Below, in pieces: positions 27,858 to 37,698 of a stretch of 64,000 bases of DNA. The position numbers and the translations under genes were made by a program. The DNA is from Candidatus Kosakonia sp. 282A-S69 (lineage in GTDB: Bacteria; Pseudomonadota; Gammaproteobacteria; Enterobacterales; Enterobacteriaceae): positions 2,101,915 through 2,165,914 of the forward strand of contig NZ_JAROAU010000003.1 of assembly GCF_029433855.1 (NCBI RefSeq), written 5' to 3'. How positions within the stretch are numbered: position 1 is the first letter of the stretch; each line of letters starts with the position of its first letter. The notes beneath the pieces are model-generated. The model made no database searches. It had not been told where the DNA came from and saw nothing but the letters and a program-made list of their open reading frames with translations.

Positions 27858-27888
27858 GCTGCTCTCGCGCCAAAAGGCGGAGAGCAGC
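27858..27888 (-). terminator. hairpin after ndh
   Basis: GCTGCTCTC (27858-27866) and GAGAGCAGC (27880-27888) with inner CGCC/GGCG pairs and an AAAA loop, starting 7 bp beyond the ndh stop. No U run on the minus strand, so its efficiency as a terminator is uncertain. Confidence 0.5.
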
Positions 27889-27895
27889 AGAAGGA

Positions 27896-29200
27896 TCAGT
27901 GGAGCTTAAGACGCGGGCGGATCACGCGGTTGATACTGCCAACTAACATCATCAACCCGGTTTTGAAGTATCCGTGTAGCGCAACCTGGTGCATACGATA
28001 GAGCGAGATGTAGACGAAGCGGGCAATACGCCCTTCGACCATCATCGAGCCGCGCATCAGGTTACCCATCAGGCTACCGACCGTGGAGAAGTTGGAGAGC
28101 GACACCAGCGAGCCGTGATCTTTATAGACGTAATCCTTCAGTGGCTTGCCTTTAATCTGTGCGAGGATGTTATGCAGCGCCAGGCTTGCCATCTGGTGCG
28201 CAGCCTGAGCGCGCGGCGGCACAAAACCGCCTTCAGGACGCGCGCAGGAGGCGCAGTCGCCGATCGCATAGATATCCGGGTCACGCGTGGTTTGCAGCGT
28301 CTGCTCCACCACTAACTGGTTGATGCGGTTGGTCTCAAGGCCGCCAATCTCTTTCATAAAGTCCGGCGCTTTGATGCCTGCGGCCCACACCATCAGATCG
28401 GCCTGAATATACTCACCCTCTTTGGTATGCAGACCGCCCTCATCAGCGCTGGTGACCATTGTCTGGGTAAGCACGCGCACGCCCATTTTGGTCAGCTCGT
28501 TGTGGGCAGCACCCGAAATACGCGGCGGCAGCGCAGGCAGAATGCGCTCACCCGCTTCCACCAGCGTCACGTTCAACGCTTCATTGGTCAGCCCTTTGTA
28601 ACCGTAGCTGTGGAGCTGTTTGACCGCGTTGTGCAGTTCAGCCGAAAGCTCCACGCCCGTCGCCCCACCGCCGACAATAGCGATATTCACTTTGCCGTTT
28701 GCGCCGAGGTTTGCGGAGTATTTCAGGAACAGATTGAGCATCTCCTGGTGGAAACGACGCGCCTGATGCGGGTTGTCGAGGAAGATACAGTGCTCTTTTA
28801 CGCCCGGGGTGTTGAAGTCGTTCGAGGTGCTGCCCAGCGCCATCACCAGCGTGTCGTAGGCCAGCTTGCGCTCTGGCACCAGCAGATCGCCCTTCTCATC
28901 GCGCAGTTCTGCCAGCGTCAGCGTTTTACTTTCGCGGTTAATGTCGATAACGGAACCGAGCTGGAACTGGAAATGGTGATTACGCGCGTGCGCCAGGTAG
29001 CTGAGGGCATCAACGCCTTCATCAAGGGAGCCGGTCGCCACTTCATGCAGCAGGGGCTTCCATAAATGGCTGTGATTGCGATCAACCAGGGTGATTTTCG
29101 CTTTTTTACCGCGCCCCAGCTTCTTGCCTAACTGCGTTGCCAGCTCAAGTCCGCCAGCACCACCGCCTACAATCACGATTTTTTTCAATGGTGTAGTCAA
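27896..29200 (-). CDS. ndh: NADH dehydrogenase II (non-proton-pumping)
   Basis: Single-subunit flavoenzyme oxidising NADH and reducing quinone at the inner membrane. The 434-residue length is identical to E. coli. FAD motif [16 protein letters not shown] (about residues 9-24), second dinucleotide motif [17 protein letters not shown], the [11 protein letters not shown]-ribityl site, and a C-terminal amphipathic membrane-anchor stretch. A perfect FNR box lies about 135 bp above the start, fitting the known anaerobic repression of ndh by FNR. Confidence 0.97.
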   Translation of the reverse strand: MTTPLKKIVIVGGGAGGLELATQLGKKLGRGKKAKITLVDRNHSHLWKPLLHEVATGSLDEGVDALSYLAHARNHHFQFQLGSVIDINRESKTLTLAELRDEKGDLLVPERKLAYDTLVMALGSTSNDFNTPGVKEHCIFLDNPHQARRFHQEMLNLFLKYSANLGANGKVNIAIVGGGATGVELSAELHNAVKQLHSYGYKGLTNEALNVTLVEAGERILPALPPRISGAAHNELTKMGVRVLTQTMVTSADEGGLHTKEGEYIQADLMVWAAGIKAPDFMKEIGGLETNRINQLVVEQTLQTTRDPDIYAIGDCASCARPEGGFVPPRAQAAHQMASLALHNILAQIKGKPLKDYVYKDHGSLVSLSNFSTVGSLMGNLMRGSMMVEGRIARFVYISLYRMHQVALHGYFKTGLMMLVGSINRVIRPRLKLH

Positions 29201-29334
29201 AGTGACCCCCTAAAATATTAACCAATTGTTAACTAAAAGTTATGAAAATAGCCCTTAATTAACAATGGTTTACGAGCTGGTAACCGAGCAGTGACCACGA
29301 GAATATCACGAACGGTTCAATGGTCATACCAAAA

Positions 29335-29348
29335 TTGATGTGCATCAA
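29335..29348. promoter_or_regulatory. perfect FNR box upstream of ndh
   Basis: TTGATGTGCATCAA matches the FNR consensus TTGAT-N4-ATCAA at all ten positions. It lies in the 257-bp ycfP-ndh interval, 135 bp before the ndh ATG. E. coli ndh is repressed by FNR at upstream sites, so the placement fits. Confidence 0.85.
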
Positions 29349-29412
29349 GTTTTGCTGCCGCAAAGATGAGCAAGTGTAGACGTGCTGGCGCAAATGAAGC
29401 GGTAAAGAGGCG

Positions 29413-29447
29413 GAAAAAAGGTGACGCGGCAGGTGCTTACCTGCCGC
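29413..29447 (-). terminator. terminator of the nagZ-ycfP transcript
   Basis: On the minus strand GCGGCAGGT (29447-29439) pairs with ACCTGCCGC (29434-29426) around a 4-nt loop, followed after six bases by TTTTTT. It starts 11 bp after the ycfP stop. Confidence 0.75.
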
Positions 29448-29457
29448 AAAGAGGTGA

Positions 29458-30000
29458 TTAACCGAGGGTTTTGAATGCCTTAATGCGTTGCAGATGCGGT
29501 GAGATGTTTTTGAATTTATGGGTCTGCTCTTCGTCCCAGACAATCTCATAGTAGGGATGGAGTTCACCGGCTGTACGCTGGCTGTCGAGCGCCTCATCCT
29601 GGCGGGAGAGGATCACAAGGCAGCGGTCGCGGTTCTTTTCACGAAAGTTGGTCACGCACTTGGTGGCGATATCCCGGTACTCTTCCGGCCGATCAATTTT
29701 TCCTTCCATATTTTCGTAAGGAAAGAGATTGGGATTGAAGATCACCTGGCGGATATCGCAGAGGAAACCAATGCGCTCCGCCCAGTAACCGCCCAGCCCT
29801 ACACCGCAGATCAGCGGACGCTCATCGATATTGAGCTGCAGCATCTTATCCACCTCTTTCAGCAGATGCTGCATATCATGTTTCGGATGCCGCGTACTGT
29901 AGCTAATGAGCCGGACATCGGGATCGATAAACTGCAGTTGCAGCACCTTTTCATGGTTGCCGGGGCTGTTCGAGTCAAAACCGTGTAAATAGATAATCAT
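29458..30000 (-). CDS. ycfP: UPF0227 esterase-like protein YcfP
   Basis: 180-residue protein nearly identical to E. coli YcfP. It has a small alpha/beta-hydrolase fold: [11 protein letters not shown] at the N-terminus gives the oxyanion HG, and [12 protein letters not shown] occupies the nucleophile-elbow position, but with Gly in place of Ser, so classical serine-esterase activity is doubtful. THKF near the C-terminus could supply the histidine. The biological role is unknown. Located 35 bp after nagZ in the same direction; probably co-transcribed. Confidence 0.93.
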   Translation of the reverse strand: MIIYLHGFDSNSPGNHEKVLQLQFIDPDVRLISYSTRHPKHDMQHLLKEVDKMLQLNIDERPLICGVGLGGYWAERIGFLCDIRQVIFNPNLFPYENMEGKIDRPEEYRDIATKCVTNFREKNRDRCLVILSRQDEALDSQRTAGELHPYYEIVWDEEQTHKFKNISPHLQRIKAFKTLG

Positions 30001-30035
30001 GGTATCCTCACCACTTCGACGGTTTGTCCGCAGGG

Positions 30036-31061
30036 TTAATGCGCAGCTTTATGCGCCTGCCAGCGTTCGTGCAGCTGTTCCAGCTCGCTGTGAGCCGCTT
30101 TCCAGCGCGCCGAACTCATCAACTCCTGACGAGAAAATGAACCTTTATGATACAAATGTGTAACACGCTCTGCATTGATCGGTGACAGGTTATCCAGTAC
30201 CTCAACGGCACCTTTACGATTATTACAGACCAGGATCATATCGCAACCGGCATCCAGCGATGCCTGCCCGCGTTCAGCGTAGCTGCCCATAATCGCCGCG
30301 CCCTCCATCGAGAGATCGTCCGAGAAGATCACGCCATCGTAACCCAGCTCGCCACGCAGCACGGTTTTCAGCCACCAGGGTGAGCCGCTGGCCGGGCGCG
30401 GATCGGCATCGGTGTAGATGACGTGCGCTGGCATAATCGCATCCAGCTTCTGCTGCTCAATCAGCGTCTTAAACACAGACATATCTTTTGCGCGGATCTC
30501 CGCCAGCGGGCGCGAGTCGAACGGCGTCTCTTTGTGCGAATCGGCGGTGACTGCGCCGTGACCCGGGAAGTGTTTACCGGTGCTTTTCATGCCGGCGCTG
30601 TGCATGCCGTCAATCACACGGGTGGCCAGCGTTAATGCTTTCTGCACATCTGCATGGTATGAACGCTCGCCGATAGCCGCGCTGATGTGCCCAACATCAA
30701 GTACCGGCGCGAAGCTGATATCAATATCCATGGCGATCATTTCGCTCGCCATCAGCCAGCCCGCCTCCTGCGCCAGCCGGCCGCCCTCCTCCATACCGAG
30801 CAGTGCAGCGAAAGATTGCGCCGCCGGCAGGCGGGTAAAGCCGTCGCGAAAACGCTGCACGCGCCCGCCTTCCTGATCGACCGCCACCACCAGCCGATGG
30901 CGGGAAGCGGCGCGAATTTGGCGCACCAGCTCGCGCAGCTGCTCGGGATCGTGGTAATTCCGGGTAAAGAGGATCAAGCCGCCAACCAGCGGATGCGCCA
31001 GGATCTCGCGCTCCTCCGCATCCAGTTCGTACCCTTCCACATCCAACATCACTGGACCCAC
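30036..31061 (-). CDS. nagZ: beta-N-acetylglucosaminidase NagZ
   Basis: Cytoplasmic GH3 enzyme releasing GlcNAc from 1,6-anhydro-muropeptides in cell-wall recycling; it also generates the inducers of AmpC beta-lactamase where ampR/ampC occur. The 341 residues equal E. coli. Landmarks are [19 protein letters not shown] (catalytic His loop) and [10 protein letters not shown] (nucleophile Asp). The second of two close GTG codons (31061) is chosen because AGAGAGG is properly spaced from it, while the one at 31067 overlaps that motif. Confidence 0.95.
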   Translation of the reverse strand: MGPVMLDVEGYELDAEEREILAHPLVGGLILFTRNYHDPEQLRELVRQIRAASRHRLVVAVDQEGGRVQRFRDGFTRLPAAQSFAALLGMEEGGRLAQEAGWLMASEMIAMDIDISFAPVLDVGHISAAIGERSYHADVQKALTLATRVIDGMHSAGMKSTGKHFPGHGAVTADSHKETPFDSRPLAEIRAKDMSVFKTLIEQQKLDAIMPAHVIYTDADPRPASGSPWWLKTVLRGELGYDGVIFSDDLSMEGAAIMGSYAERGQASLDAGCDMILVCNNRKGAVEVLDNLSPINAERVTHLYHKGSFSRQELMSSARWKAAHSELEQLHERWQAHKAAH

Positions 31062-31072
31062 ACTCACCTCTC

Positions 31073-31888
31073 TTATCCTTCAGACTGAAGCTGACGCCAT
31101 ATTTCATTCGCCAGCATAATAAATTGTTGATCGCCGGTTTGCAGCCAGCGGCGTTCATACCAGCCGACCATTAGCATTAACACCCATGGCCGCCAGCGCC
31201 TGACCTGCCGCCAGAGCAGGGGCGGATCGATACTCCCCTGCTTTGCATAGTGCGCGGTAATATCAGCACGCTGCGCCTCGTTTTCACACCAGATACCGGC
31301 CAGTTCCAGCGCGACATCGCCGTCACCGGCATACTCCCAGTCGATGAGCCGCAACCCCGTATCGCCATGCACAATATTCCCGGCATGGACATCCATATGC
31401 AGCGGCGCAAGGCGCAGCGGCAGTGGTTCACCTTGACGCCGCAGCCTTTTTAGCTGCCGCAGCCAGAAGGGCGTACGTCGTGCGGGCGCGCTGCACTGCC
31501 AGTCCCGCTCCAGCAGCGGTAACAGCGTTATGCGCCAGCCGAAGCATCTCTGCCGGTGCAGATCATACAGCAATCTCGCCAGCGCGTCGGCCTGCGGCAG
31601 CGCGGTATCAATCGTGCCGGGGATATAGGCGATCGCCATCCAGCCAGCCGCGAAAAAAAGGGGCTGTGGCGCAACCGTAGCGGGAAGATGGCGCAACAGA
31701 CGATACTGGCGCAGAAAGGGTGATGAGGCGGCATCATGCTGCTGGCGAAGCACCAGCGTTTGCTGCCCGTCGCTGATCAGACAGCTCCCGCCGCTCAGCC
31801 CAACATGCTGGCTGGCGACGGGAGCGTAGTGCGGAAAATAGCGTGACAGGATGGCGTCACGCGTCAGATTACTGCTGCTGAACGGCAC
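31073..31888 (-). CDS. thiK: thiamine kinase
   Basis: Salvage kinase making thiamine phosphate from thiamine (formerly ycfN). The 271-residue protein belongs to the aminoglycoside/choline kinase-like fold. Catalytic loop HMDVHAGN and metal-binding [11 protein letters not shown] are intact; LSGGSCLI is the nucleotide loop. It diverges more from E. coli (274 aa) than its neighbours, mainly in the first 80 residues, which is usual for this gene. The start lies 20 bp inside the end of lpoB, as in E. coli, so translation is coupled. Confidence 0.93.
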   Translation of the reverse strand: MPFSSSNLTRDAILSRYFPHYAPVASQHVGLSGGSCLISDGQQTLVLRQQHDAASSPFLRQYRLLRHLPATVAPQPLFFAAGWMAIAYIPGTIDTALPQADALARLLYDLHRQRCFGWRITLLPLLERDWQCSAPARRTPFWLRQLKRLRRQGEPLPLRLAPLHMDVHAGNIVHGDTGLRLIDWEYAGDGDVALELAGIWCENEAQRADITAHYAKQGSIDPPLLWRQVRRWRPWVLMLMVGWYERRWLQTGDQQFIMLANEIWRQLQSEG

Positions 31889-32522
31889 CTTTACCTGACC
31901 AGATAATCTCGCCGGTCTGCACCAGCATTAACTGCATTTGCAGCGAAGGCGCATTGGCATTACCGGTTGCGCTGGAGTAGAGCACATATTGCGCCCCGAC
32001 GTTGCGCGCAATGCCGATCGCTTTGCTGCGCGTGCCAAGGCTGTCCTGCGGCGACAGGCCGAGCTGCTGCTTGGCAACCGCCAGCTGCTGGGCGGTAATC
32101 AGCGTGAATTTACCGTTATTCGCCAGCGCGTTACGCACCACTTCCGTTGCTTCGCCGGTGTTAATCGAGCCGTTGGTGCGGTTGTTTACGCTATCCACCA
32201 GCAGAACGCTGCCGGCATTCACCCCGCTGGCCTGCAACATTTTGCCCACCATCGGCTGTACCGCGCCGTTCCAGTCGTAATGGCGTTCGCGCGGCGTTGG
32301 CTGGCCGTTCTGATCCGGATGTTCAATCGGGCCAGGTTGCTGCGGCAGCGTTGGCACGGAAGGTACTCCCGGAACCGGCTGCTGTGGCTGTTGAGGTTGC
32401 GCCGGTTGCGTCGCGCCGCCGCCAGCCTGCTCAACCGGAGCCGGTTGCTGGTCGGTAATACAGCCTGCAAGCAGCATGGCAAGGGTGGTCAGTAACGCGT
32501 AGCGTCCAATGGTCTTAATCAA
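31869..32522 (-). CDS. lpoB: outer-membrane lipoprotein activator of PBP1b
   Basis: LpoB spans the periplasm and stimulates the peptidoglycan synthase PBP1b. The 217 residues have a lipobox LLAGC with lipidated Cys21, then a disordered Pro/Gln-rich linker (about 25-75) needed to reach across the periplasm, then the globular domain from [12 protein letters not shown] to the C-terminus. The linker differs from that of E. coli, as expected for disordered sequence, while the globular domain is well conserved. Upstream of thiK and downstream of ycfL in one direction. Confidence 0.95.
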   Translation of the reverse strand: MIKTIGRYALLTTLAMLLAGCITDQQPAPVEQAGGGATQPAQPQQPQQPVPGVPSVPTLPQQPGPIEHPDQNGQPTPRERHYDWNGAVQPMVGKMLQASGVNAGSVLLVDSVNNRTNGSINTGEATEVVRNALANNGKFTLITAQQLAVAKQQLGLSPQDSLGTRSKAIGIARNVGAQYVLYSSATGNANAPSLQMQLMLVQTGEIIWSGKGAVQQQ

Positions 32523-32532
32523 GTGTCACCTC

Positions 32533-32907
32533 TTAGAGATAGAGATAGAGTCTGACGCTGTGCGCGCCGAGATAGTTAGCGCTGCCATAGAGAGTCATGG
32601 TGGCATTACCAGGAACCGTTACGCTACGCGGCGCTTCCAGCGGATGCATCTCCAGACCTCTGGCGTCATACCAGTAAAAGCGATAGTGCAGCGTGACGGG
32701 CTGCTGGCGTTCGTTATAGATCTTTGAGGAGGCGGAGGGCTGAAGCGCCTCCCGGCTCATGGTCGGCGGCTGCGCGATAATGCCTGCGGCGAGGATGCTG
32801 GACTCCATCACCAGCGTTTGATCGCTGGCGACCGGAATTGCGGGCCGGGAGCCGCAACCGACAAGCGCTAACGCCGTCAGCAGTAACGCAACACGCGCGA
32901 CGCTCAT
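32533..32907 (-). CDS. ycfL: lipoprotein YcfL
   Basis: 124-residue predicted lipoprotein with lipobox LVGC (Cys18) and a DUF1425-type domain; close to E. coli YcfL (125 aa). Family members have a beta-sandwich fold and unknown role. Sits between hinT (1 bp gap) and lpoB (10 bp gap), so it belongs to the hinT-ycfL-lpoB-thiK-nagZ-ycfP gene string. Confidence 0.92.
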   Translation of the reverse strand: MSVARVALLLTALALVGCGSRPAIPVASDQTLVMESSILAAGIIAQPPTMSREALQPSASSKIYNERQQPVTLHYRFYWYDARGLEMHPLEAPRSVTVPGNATMTLYGSANYLGAHSVRLYLYL

Positions 32908-32908
32908 C

Positions 32909-33268
32909 TTAAAGACCTTTATGAGCCAGCATCGGCCCCAGCACGCGCCCGCCCAGCAGGTGCATATGAATATGGTAAACCTCCTGCCCGCCGTGACGAT
33001 TGCAGTTCATGATCAGGCGATAGCCATCTTCGGCAATCCCCTCATCACGGGCAATTTTCGCGGCGACCGTCATCATGCGCCCCAGCGCCTGCTCATGGGC
33101 CTGAGTCACATCATTAACGGTTGGGATAAGCAGGTTCGGCACGATCAGCACATGTGTCGGCGCTTGCGGAGAGATATCGCGGAAGGCGGTAACCAGTTCA
33201 TCCTGGTAAACGATGTCCGCCGGAATTTCGCGACGAATGATTTTGCTGAAAATGGTCTCTTCGGCCAT
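32909..33268 (-). CDS. hinT: HIT-family purine nucleoside phosphoramidase
   Basis: 119-residue homodimeric hydrolase of adenosine 5'-phosphoramidates and aminoacyl-adenylates. The histidine triad is HIHMHLL (residues 99-105), with the nucleophile being the middle His of HIHMH. N-terminal [15 protein letters not shown] is the usual family opening. First gene of the string that runs to ycfP and divergent from fhuE. Confidence 0.96.
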   Translation of the reverse strand: MAEETIFSKIIRREIPADIVYQDELVTAFRDISPQAPTHVLIVPNLLIPTVNDVTQAHEQALGRMMTVAAKIARDEGIAEDGYRLIMNCNRHGGQEVYHIHMHLLGGRVLGPMLAHKGL

Positions 33269-33596
33269 GACGTTTTCCTTTTCTGAATGCGGGCCATGCC
33301 GCTGTCGTCGTCAATTATGTGCCCTAGAGTATGATCGAGATTCTCTTGTTCTTTCAACTATAACGCTGTTTTTCTTTCCCCTTTTACGCCCGGCCTGATT
33401 GTGGCAGGCACAGACGCCGCCCGAAGCAGATGAAATCGCATTTCATAATCGATAATTACATCTGTTTACACCAGAGTAGTGAATGCGTATATTTCGCATT
33501 TGCATTTCCATGCGCGCTTCGCGCTAACGCTTTTTCTTCCCGCTGCCGACAACGTATTGGCTGCGGGTTTTGCTCACACACCATTAAGGGTTCATC
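33269..33596. promoter_or_regulatory. divergent hinT-fhuE control region
   Basis: 328 bp with no convincing gene. Two elements could be Fur sites in front of fhuE: CATAATCGATAATTAC (33444-33459), which holds two GATAAT-like hexamers, and the 19-bp palindrome AATGCGTATATTTCGCATT (33482-33500). Neither is a close match to the Fur consensus. AAGGGTT precedes the fhuE ATG at suitable spacing. hinT must also be transcribed from here. Confidence 0.4.
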
Positions 33597-35783
33597 ATGT
33601 CTTTCCCGCAGAATGATCGCTACGGCGCTCGCGCCTGTACGGTCGCCCCTTCCCTGCTGGCTGTTGCTATTGCTTTTGCGCTCACCCCGACCAGCGGTTT
33701 TGCCGCCGGTAACGAAGAGACTGTGGTGGTTGAAGGCAGCAGCGCTGCTGACACCCGTGCCCTGACCGAACAGGATTACAATACGCAGACCACCGCGGCA
33801 GGCACCAAAATGACGCTGGTACAGCGCGACATTCCTCAGTCAATCAGCATCACCACTCAACAGCGAATGAAGGATCAGCAACTGCAAACGCTGGGCGACG
33901 TGCTGAAAAACACCACCGGCGTGTTCGAGAGCGCGGCAGACTCCGATCGCAGCACCTACTACTCGCGTGGGTTCCTGATTGATAACTACATGGTCGATGG
34001 CATCCCGACCATTTTTGAAACCCGCTGGAACCTGGGCGATGCGCTCTCCGACACCGCCATGTATGAGCGCATTGAAGTGGTGCGCGGCGCAACCGGGCTA
34101 ATGACCGGGGCGGGCAACCCATCCGCTTCCGTGAATATGGTGCGCAAGCACGCCGACAGCCGCGAATTTACCTCAAATGTCTCGGCAGAGTATGGCAGCT
34201 GGAATAAACAGCGTTACGTGGCGGATGTCTCCACCCCGCTGACGGAAGATGGCAGGATCCGTGGCCGTGCGGTGGCCGGTTACCAGCATAATGACAGCTG
34301 GCTGGACCGCTACAGCCAGGAGAAGAAGTTCTTCTACGGCGTGCTGGATGTCGATTTGACTGCCTCGACCGCCTTCTCCGTCGGTTATGACTATCAGGAG
34401 ACCGACGTTGACAGCCCAACGTGGGGCGGCTTGCCGCGCTGGTATACCGATGGCACGAAAACGCACCCGAGCCGCAGTGACAGCACCGCGCCGGATTGGG
34501 CCTACAACAATAAAGTCTCTAAACGTACTTTCGCGACGCTGAAACAGAGCCTCAGTAACGACTGGCTGCTGACGGTCAACGGCACCCATACCGAGACGCA
34601 ACTCGACAGTAAAGCGCTCTATGTCGACGGTACGGTCGATAAAACAACGGGCCTGATGGTCAGCCCCTACGGCGCTTCCTACCCCTATGTTGGCGGCACC
34701 GGGTATAACACCGGCATGCGCAAAGTCGACGCGCTGGATACCTTTGCTAACGGATCGTATGAGCTGTTTGGCCGCCAGCATGAGCTGATGGTCGGCGGTA
34801 ATCTGAGTAAGCAAAATAACCGTTACTTCAGCTCGTGGGAGAATATCCTCGATACGTCACTCGGTAACTACAGTAACTTCAACGGCAACTACCCGGAAAC
34901 CCAGTGGGCACCGCTAAGCCTGGCGCAGGAAGATACCATCCGCCAGCAGTCAGCCTACCTGGCGACGCGCATCTCTCTTGCCGATCCGTTGCATCTGATT
35001 GCGGGCGCGCGTTATACCAAATATAAGCTTGAGACGCTGACGCAGGATCTGGAGAAGAACAACCTCTCGCCCTATGCGGGCCTGATCTTCGACATCAACG
35101 ATACCTGGTCAACCTATGCCAGCTACACCTCCATCTTTAAACCACAAGAGTACCGTGACGCGCAGGGGAAATATCTCTCGCCGGTAACAGGGAAAAACTA
35201 CGAACTGGGTGTGAAATCTGACTGGATGAACAGCCGTTTAACCGCTTCGCTCGCCGTGTTCCGTATCGAGCAGGATAACCTGGGGCAAACCACCGGTGGC
35301 GTGGTGCCGGGCACCAGCGGCGAAAGCGCTTATGAAGCGGTTGATGGCGCGGTGAGTCGAGGCGTTGAGCTGGAAGTTAACGGCGCGCTGACGGACAACT
35401 GGCAGATGACTTTCGGCGCCACGCGCTACGTCGCAGATGATAAAGATGGCAATGCGGTGAACCCGAACTTACCACGTACGTCGGTGAAAGCCTTCACCAG
35501 CTATCGCCTGCCGATGCTGCAGGCGCTCACCGTAGGCGGCGGCGTTAACTGGCAGAACAGCACCTGGGCAAATGTCAGCACCGCCAACGGTAATGTCCGC
35601 TCTGAGCAGGGCAGCTATGCGCTGGTCGATCTGTTTGCCCGTTATCAGGTCACGAAACAGCTCTCGGTGCAGGCGAACATTGATAACCTCTTCGATAAGA
35701 AATATGACACCAACGTCGACAGCCGCTCCTATGTGTTCGGCGAGCCGCGTAACTTCTCAGTAAGCGCCAATTATCGCTTCTGA
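33597..35783 (+). CDS. fhuE: TonB-dependent receptor for coprogen and related siderophores
   Basis: Outer-membrane beta-barrel receptor importing ferric coprogen, rhodotorulate and ferrioxamine in E. coli. The 728 residues match the E. coli length of 729. A signal peptide (about 1-36, ending near SGFA) is followed by the TonB-box region EETVVVEGSS, the plug domain with RDIPQSISI and RGATGLMTGAGNPS, and a 22-strand barrel ending in NYRF with the terminal Phe. Stand-alone gene with its own terminator, as in E. coli, probably under Fur control. Confidence 0.95.
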   Translation: MSFPQNDRYGARACTVAPSLLAVAIAFALTPTSGFAAGNEETVVVEGSSAADTRALTEQDYNTQTTAAGTKMTLVQRDIPQSISITTQQRMKDQQLQTLGDVLKNTTGVFESAADSDRSTYYSRGFLIDNYMVDGIPTIFETRWNLGDALSDTAMYERIEVVRGATGLMTGAGNPSASVNMVRKHADSREFTSNVSAEYGSWNKQRYVADVSTPLTEDGRIRGRAVAGYQHNDSWLDRYSQEKKFFYGVLDVDLTASTAFSVGYDYQETDVDSPTWGGLPRWYTDGTKTHPSRSDSTAPDWAYNNKVSKRTFATLKQSLSNDWLLTVNGTHTETQLDSKALYVDGTVDKTTGLMVSPYGASYPYVGGTGYNTGMRKVDALDTFANGSYELFGRQHELMVGGNLSKQNNRYFSSWENILDTSLGNYSNFNGNYPETQWAPLSLAQEDTIRQQSAYLATRISLADPLHLIAGARYTKYKLETLTQDLEKNNLSPYAGLIFDINDTWSTYASYTSIFKPQEYRDAQGKYLSPVTGKNYELGVKSDWMNSRLTASLAVFRIEQDNLGQTTGGVVPGTSGESAYEAVDGAVSRGVELEVNGALTDNWQMTFGATRYVADDKDGNAVNPNLPRTSVKAFTSYRLPMLQALTVGGGVNWQNSTWANVSTANGNVRSEQGSYALVDLFARYQVTKQLSVQANIDNLFDKKYDTNVDSRSYVFGEPRNFSVSANYRF

Positions 35784-35791
35784 TTTCGCAC

Positions 35792-35828
35792 CAAAAAACA
35801 GAAGGAGCCTGCGGGCTCCTTTTTTTAT
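35792..35828 (+). terminator. fhuE terminator
   Basis: AGGAGCC-TGC-GGGCTCCT followed by TTTTTTT and preceded by AAAAAA, 9 bp after the fhuE stop. Confidence 0.92.
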
Positions 35829-35837
35829 GGGCCGACC

Positions 35838-35903
35838 GTAGGCCAGATCAGTTAACGCCGCCATCCGGCAAAACGGATGGCGCTTACGCTTATCCGGCCG
35901 ACA
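35838..35903. repeat. single REP/BIME unit between fhuE and ptsG
   Basis: GTAGGCCAGATCAGTTAACG then CCGCCATCCGGC, followed by ATGGCGCTTACGCTTATCCGG: a degenerate pair of inverted REP elements of the same family as at 1-1094 and 23929-24320. It separates the convergent terminators of fhuE and ptsG. Confidence 0.8.
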
Positions 35904-35920
35904 AATGCAAATGCAGGCAA

Positions 35921-35948
35921 TAAAAAAGGGAGCCATCAGGCTCCCTCA
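35921..35948 (-). terminator. ptsG terminator
   Basis: On the minus strand GGGAGCC-TGAT-GGCTCCC followed by TTTTTT, 19 bp after the ptsG stop. Confidence 0.92.
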
Positions 35949-35966
35949 GTCTCCCCAGACAATGGC

Positions 35967-37400
35967 TTAGCTGTTGCGGATGTACTCATCCATCTCGGTT
36001 TTCAGGTTATCGGATTTGGTACCGAAAATCGCCTGAACGCCGGAACCGGCAACAACCACACCCGCAGCGCCCAGTTTCTTCAGGCCTGCCTGATCCACTT
36101 TCGCTACGTCAGCAACGCTGACACGCAGACGCGTGATACACGCATCAAGGTTGGTGATGTTCTCTTTGCCACCAAACGCGGAGACCAGAGCCGGAGCCAT
36201 TTCGCTGGTCGCGCCAGCTTTGCTCTCTTCGGTAGTCTCTTCACGACCCGGGGTCTTCAGATCCAGCGCTTTAATCAGCACGCGGAAGACGGTGTAGTAA
36301 ACCACCGCATAGCAGATACCGATGACCGGGAAGAGCCACAGCTTGCTGCTGTTGCCGCTCAGCACGATGAAGTCGATCAGACCGTGAGAGAAGGACGTAC
36401 CGTCACGCATACCCAGCAGGATACAGATCGGGAAGGCCAGGCCTGCCAGAACCGCGTGGATAATGTACAGAATCGGCGCCACGAACATGAAGGAGAACTC
36501 GATCGGCTCGGTGATACCGGTCAGGAACGAGGTCAGCGCGGCGGAGATCATGATACCGCCCACTTTCGCGCGGTTTTCCGGTTTCGCAGAGTGCCAGATA
36601 GCAATCGCGGCAGCCGGCAGACCGTACATTTTGAACAGGAAGCCACCGGAGAGTTTACCTGCGGTCGGGTCGCCTGCCATGTAGCGCGGGATATCGCCGT
36701 GGAACACCTGACCTGCGGCGTTGGTGAATTCACCAATCTGCATCTGGAAAGGTACGTTCCAGATATGGTGCAGACCAAACGGCACCAGGCAGCGCTCGAT
36801 GAAGCCATAGATACCGAACGCAACAACCGGGTTCTGGTAAGCAGCCCACTGAGAGAAGGTCTGGATAGCAGTACCAATCGGCGGCCAAATGAAGGAGAGG
36901 ATCACGCCGGTGAAGATTGCCGCCAGACCAGAGATGATCGGCACAAAGCGTTTACCCGCGAAGAAGCCCAGATACTCAGGCAGCTTGATACGGTAGAAGC
37001 GGTTAAACATATACGCTGCAATCGCACCAGAGATGATCCCGCCGAGCACACCGGTGTCTGCCAGGTGTTTCGCCGCGATCTCTTCAGCAGGTAAATGCAG
37101 AACCAGCGGCGCAACCACCGCCATGGTTTTAACCATAATGCCGTAAGCGACAACGGCGGCAAGCGCTGAAACGCCGTCGTTATTGGTGAAGCCAAGGGCC
37201 ACACCGATCGCGAAGATCAGCGGCATGTTGGCGAAAACGGAACCGCCCGCTTCGGCCATAACATGGGAAACCACTTCTGGCAGCCAGCTGAAGTTTGCAG
37301 AACCGACGCCCAGCAGGATACCTGCGATAGGCAGTACGGATACTGGCAGCATCAGCGATTTACCGACCTTCTGCAGGTTAGCAAATGCATTCTTAAACAT
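35967..37400 (-). CDS. ptsG: glucose-specific PTS enzyme IICB
   Basis: Imports and phosphorylates glucose. The 477 residues equal E. coli. The membrane EIIC domain (about 1-380) contains the sugar-site motif GITEPIEF. A linker is followed by the cytoplasmic EIIB domain, whose phosphorylated cysteine is in LDACITRLR. Upstream, on the minus strand, the Mlc operator, a CRP site and the SgrS-pairing segment of the 5' UTR are all recognisable, so regulation by glucose, cAMP and phosphosugar stress is probably as in E. coli. Confidence 0.97.
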   Translation of the reverse strand: MFKNAFANLQKVGKSLMLPVSVLPIAGILLGVGSANFSWLPEVVSHVMAEAGGSVFANMPLIFAIGVALGFTNNDGVSALAAVVAYGIMVKTMAVVAPLVLHLPAEEIAAKHLADTGVLGGIISGAIAAYMFNRFYRIKLPEYLGFFAGKRFVPIISGLAAIFTGVILSFIWPPIGTAIQTFSQWAAYQNPVVAFGIYGFIERCLVPFGLHHIWNVPFQMQIGEFTNAAGQVFHGDIPRYMAGDPTAGKLSGGFLFKMYGLPAAAIAIWHSAKPENRAKVGGIMISAALTSFLTGITEPIEFSFMFVAPILYIIHAVLAGLAFPICILLGMRDGTSFSHGLIDFIVLSGNSSKLWLFPVIGICYAVVYYTVFRVLIKALDLKTPGREETTEESKAGATSEMAPALVSAFGGKENITNLDACITRLRVSVADVAKVDQAGLKKLGAAGVVVAGSGVQAIFGTKSDNLKTEMDEYIRNS

Positions 37401-37408
37401 AATTGAGA

Positions 37409-37428
37409 GTGCTCCTGAGTATTAGTGC
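37409..37428 (-). promoter_or_regulatory. SgrS small-RNA pairing site on ptsG mRNA
   Basis: The minus strand reads GCACTAATACTCAGGAGCAC just before the ptsG ATG, covering the ribosome binding site (CAGGAG). The CACTAATACTCA part is complementary, with one G-U wobble, to the seed of E. coli SgrS (UGAGUAUUGGUG as recalled). SgrS would block translation and trigger RNase E decay of ptsG mRNA. The sgrS gene is not in this window. Confidence 0.75.
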
Positions 37429-37498
37429 TTTTTTCTACGCTTTCGCGCATTGGCACGGGGGGAGAACCGCGCCGTGGGAAGGGCATCTAAGCGCCCTT

Positions 37499-37524
37499 TA
37501 TTTATTACACAGAGTAAAATAAAT
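37499..37524 (-). promoter_or_regulatory. Mlc operator of ptsG
   Basis: On the minus strand ATTTATTTTACTCTGTGTAA followed by TAAATA is essentially the E. coli ptsG Mlc operator. It lies about 100 bp above the ATG, overlapping the expected transcription start. Mlc represses ptsG until glucose flux sequesters it on EIICB. Confidence 0.85.
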
Positions 37525-37537
37525 CGTTTCAGGTTTG

Positions 37538-37553
37538 TTTGACCGCTATCACG
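37538..37553 (-). promoter_or_regulatory. CRP site of ptsG
   Basis: The minus strand reads CGTGATAGCGGTCAAA, matching the E. coli ptsG CRP site (CGTGATAGCCGTCAAA) except for one spacer base, directly upstream of the Mlc operator. It fits activation by cAMP-CRP near position -40. Confidence 0.8.
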
Positions 37554-37698
37554 TTTCAGCCAGCGCCGACAATAAAACTCACATTGCCTTACATTTGCCG
37601 CTCTGTTTAGGTCAAATTGTAACCGTCACCGCCCATTTTATGGCGGTGAACTTTACTCTTATCGGTTATTAATTACGAGTACTAAAATAAGCTGCTTT

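Noticed and set aside
29458-30000. ycfP considered as an active serine esterase
   Set aside because: The nucleophile elbow reads GVGLGG with Gly where Ser would be needed, so the activity is not claimed.
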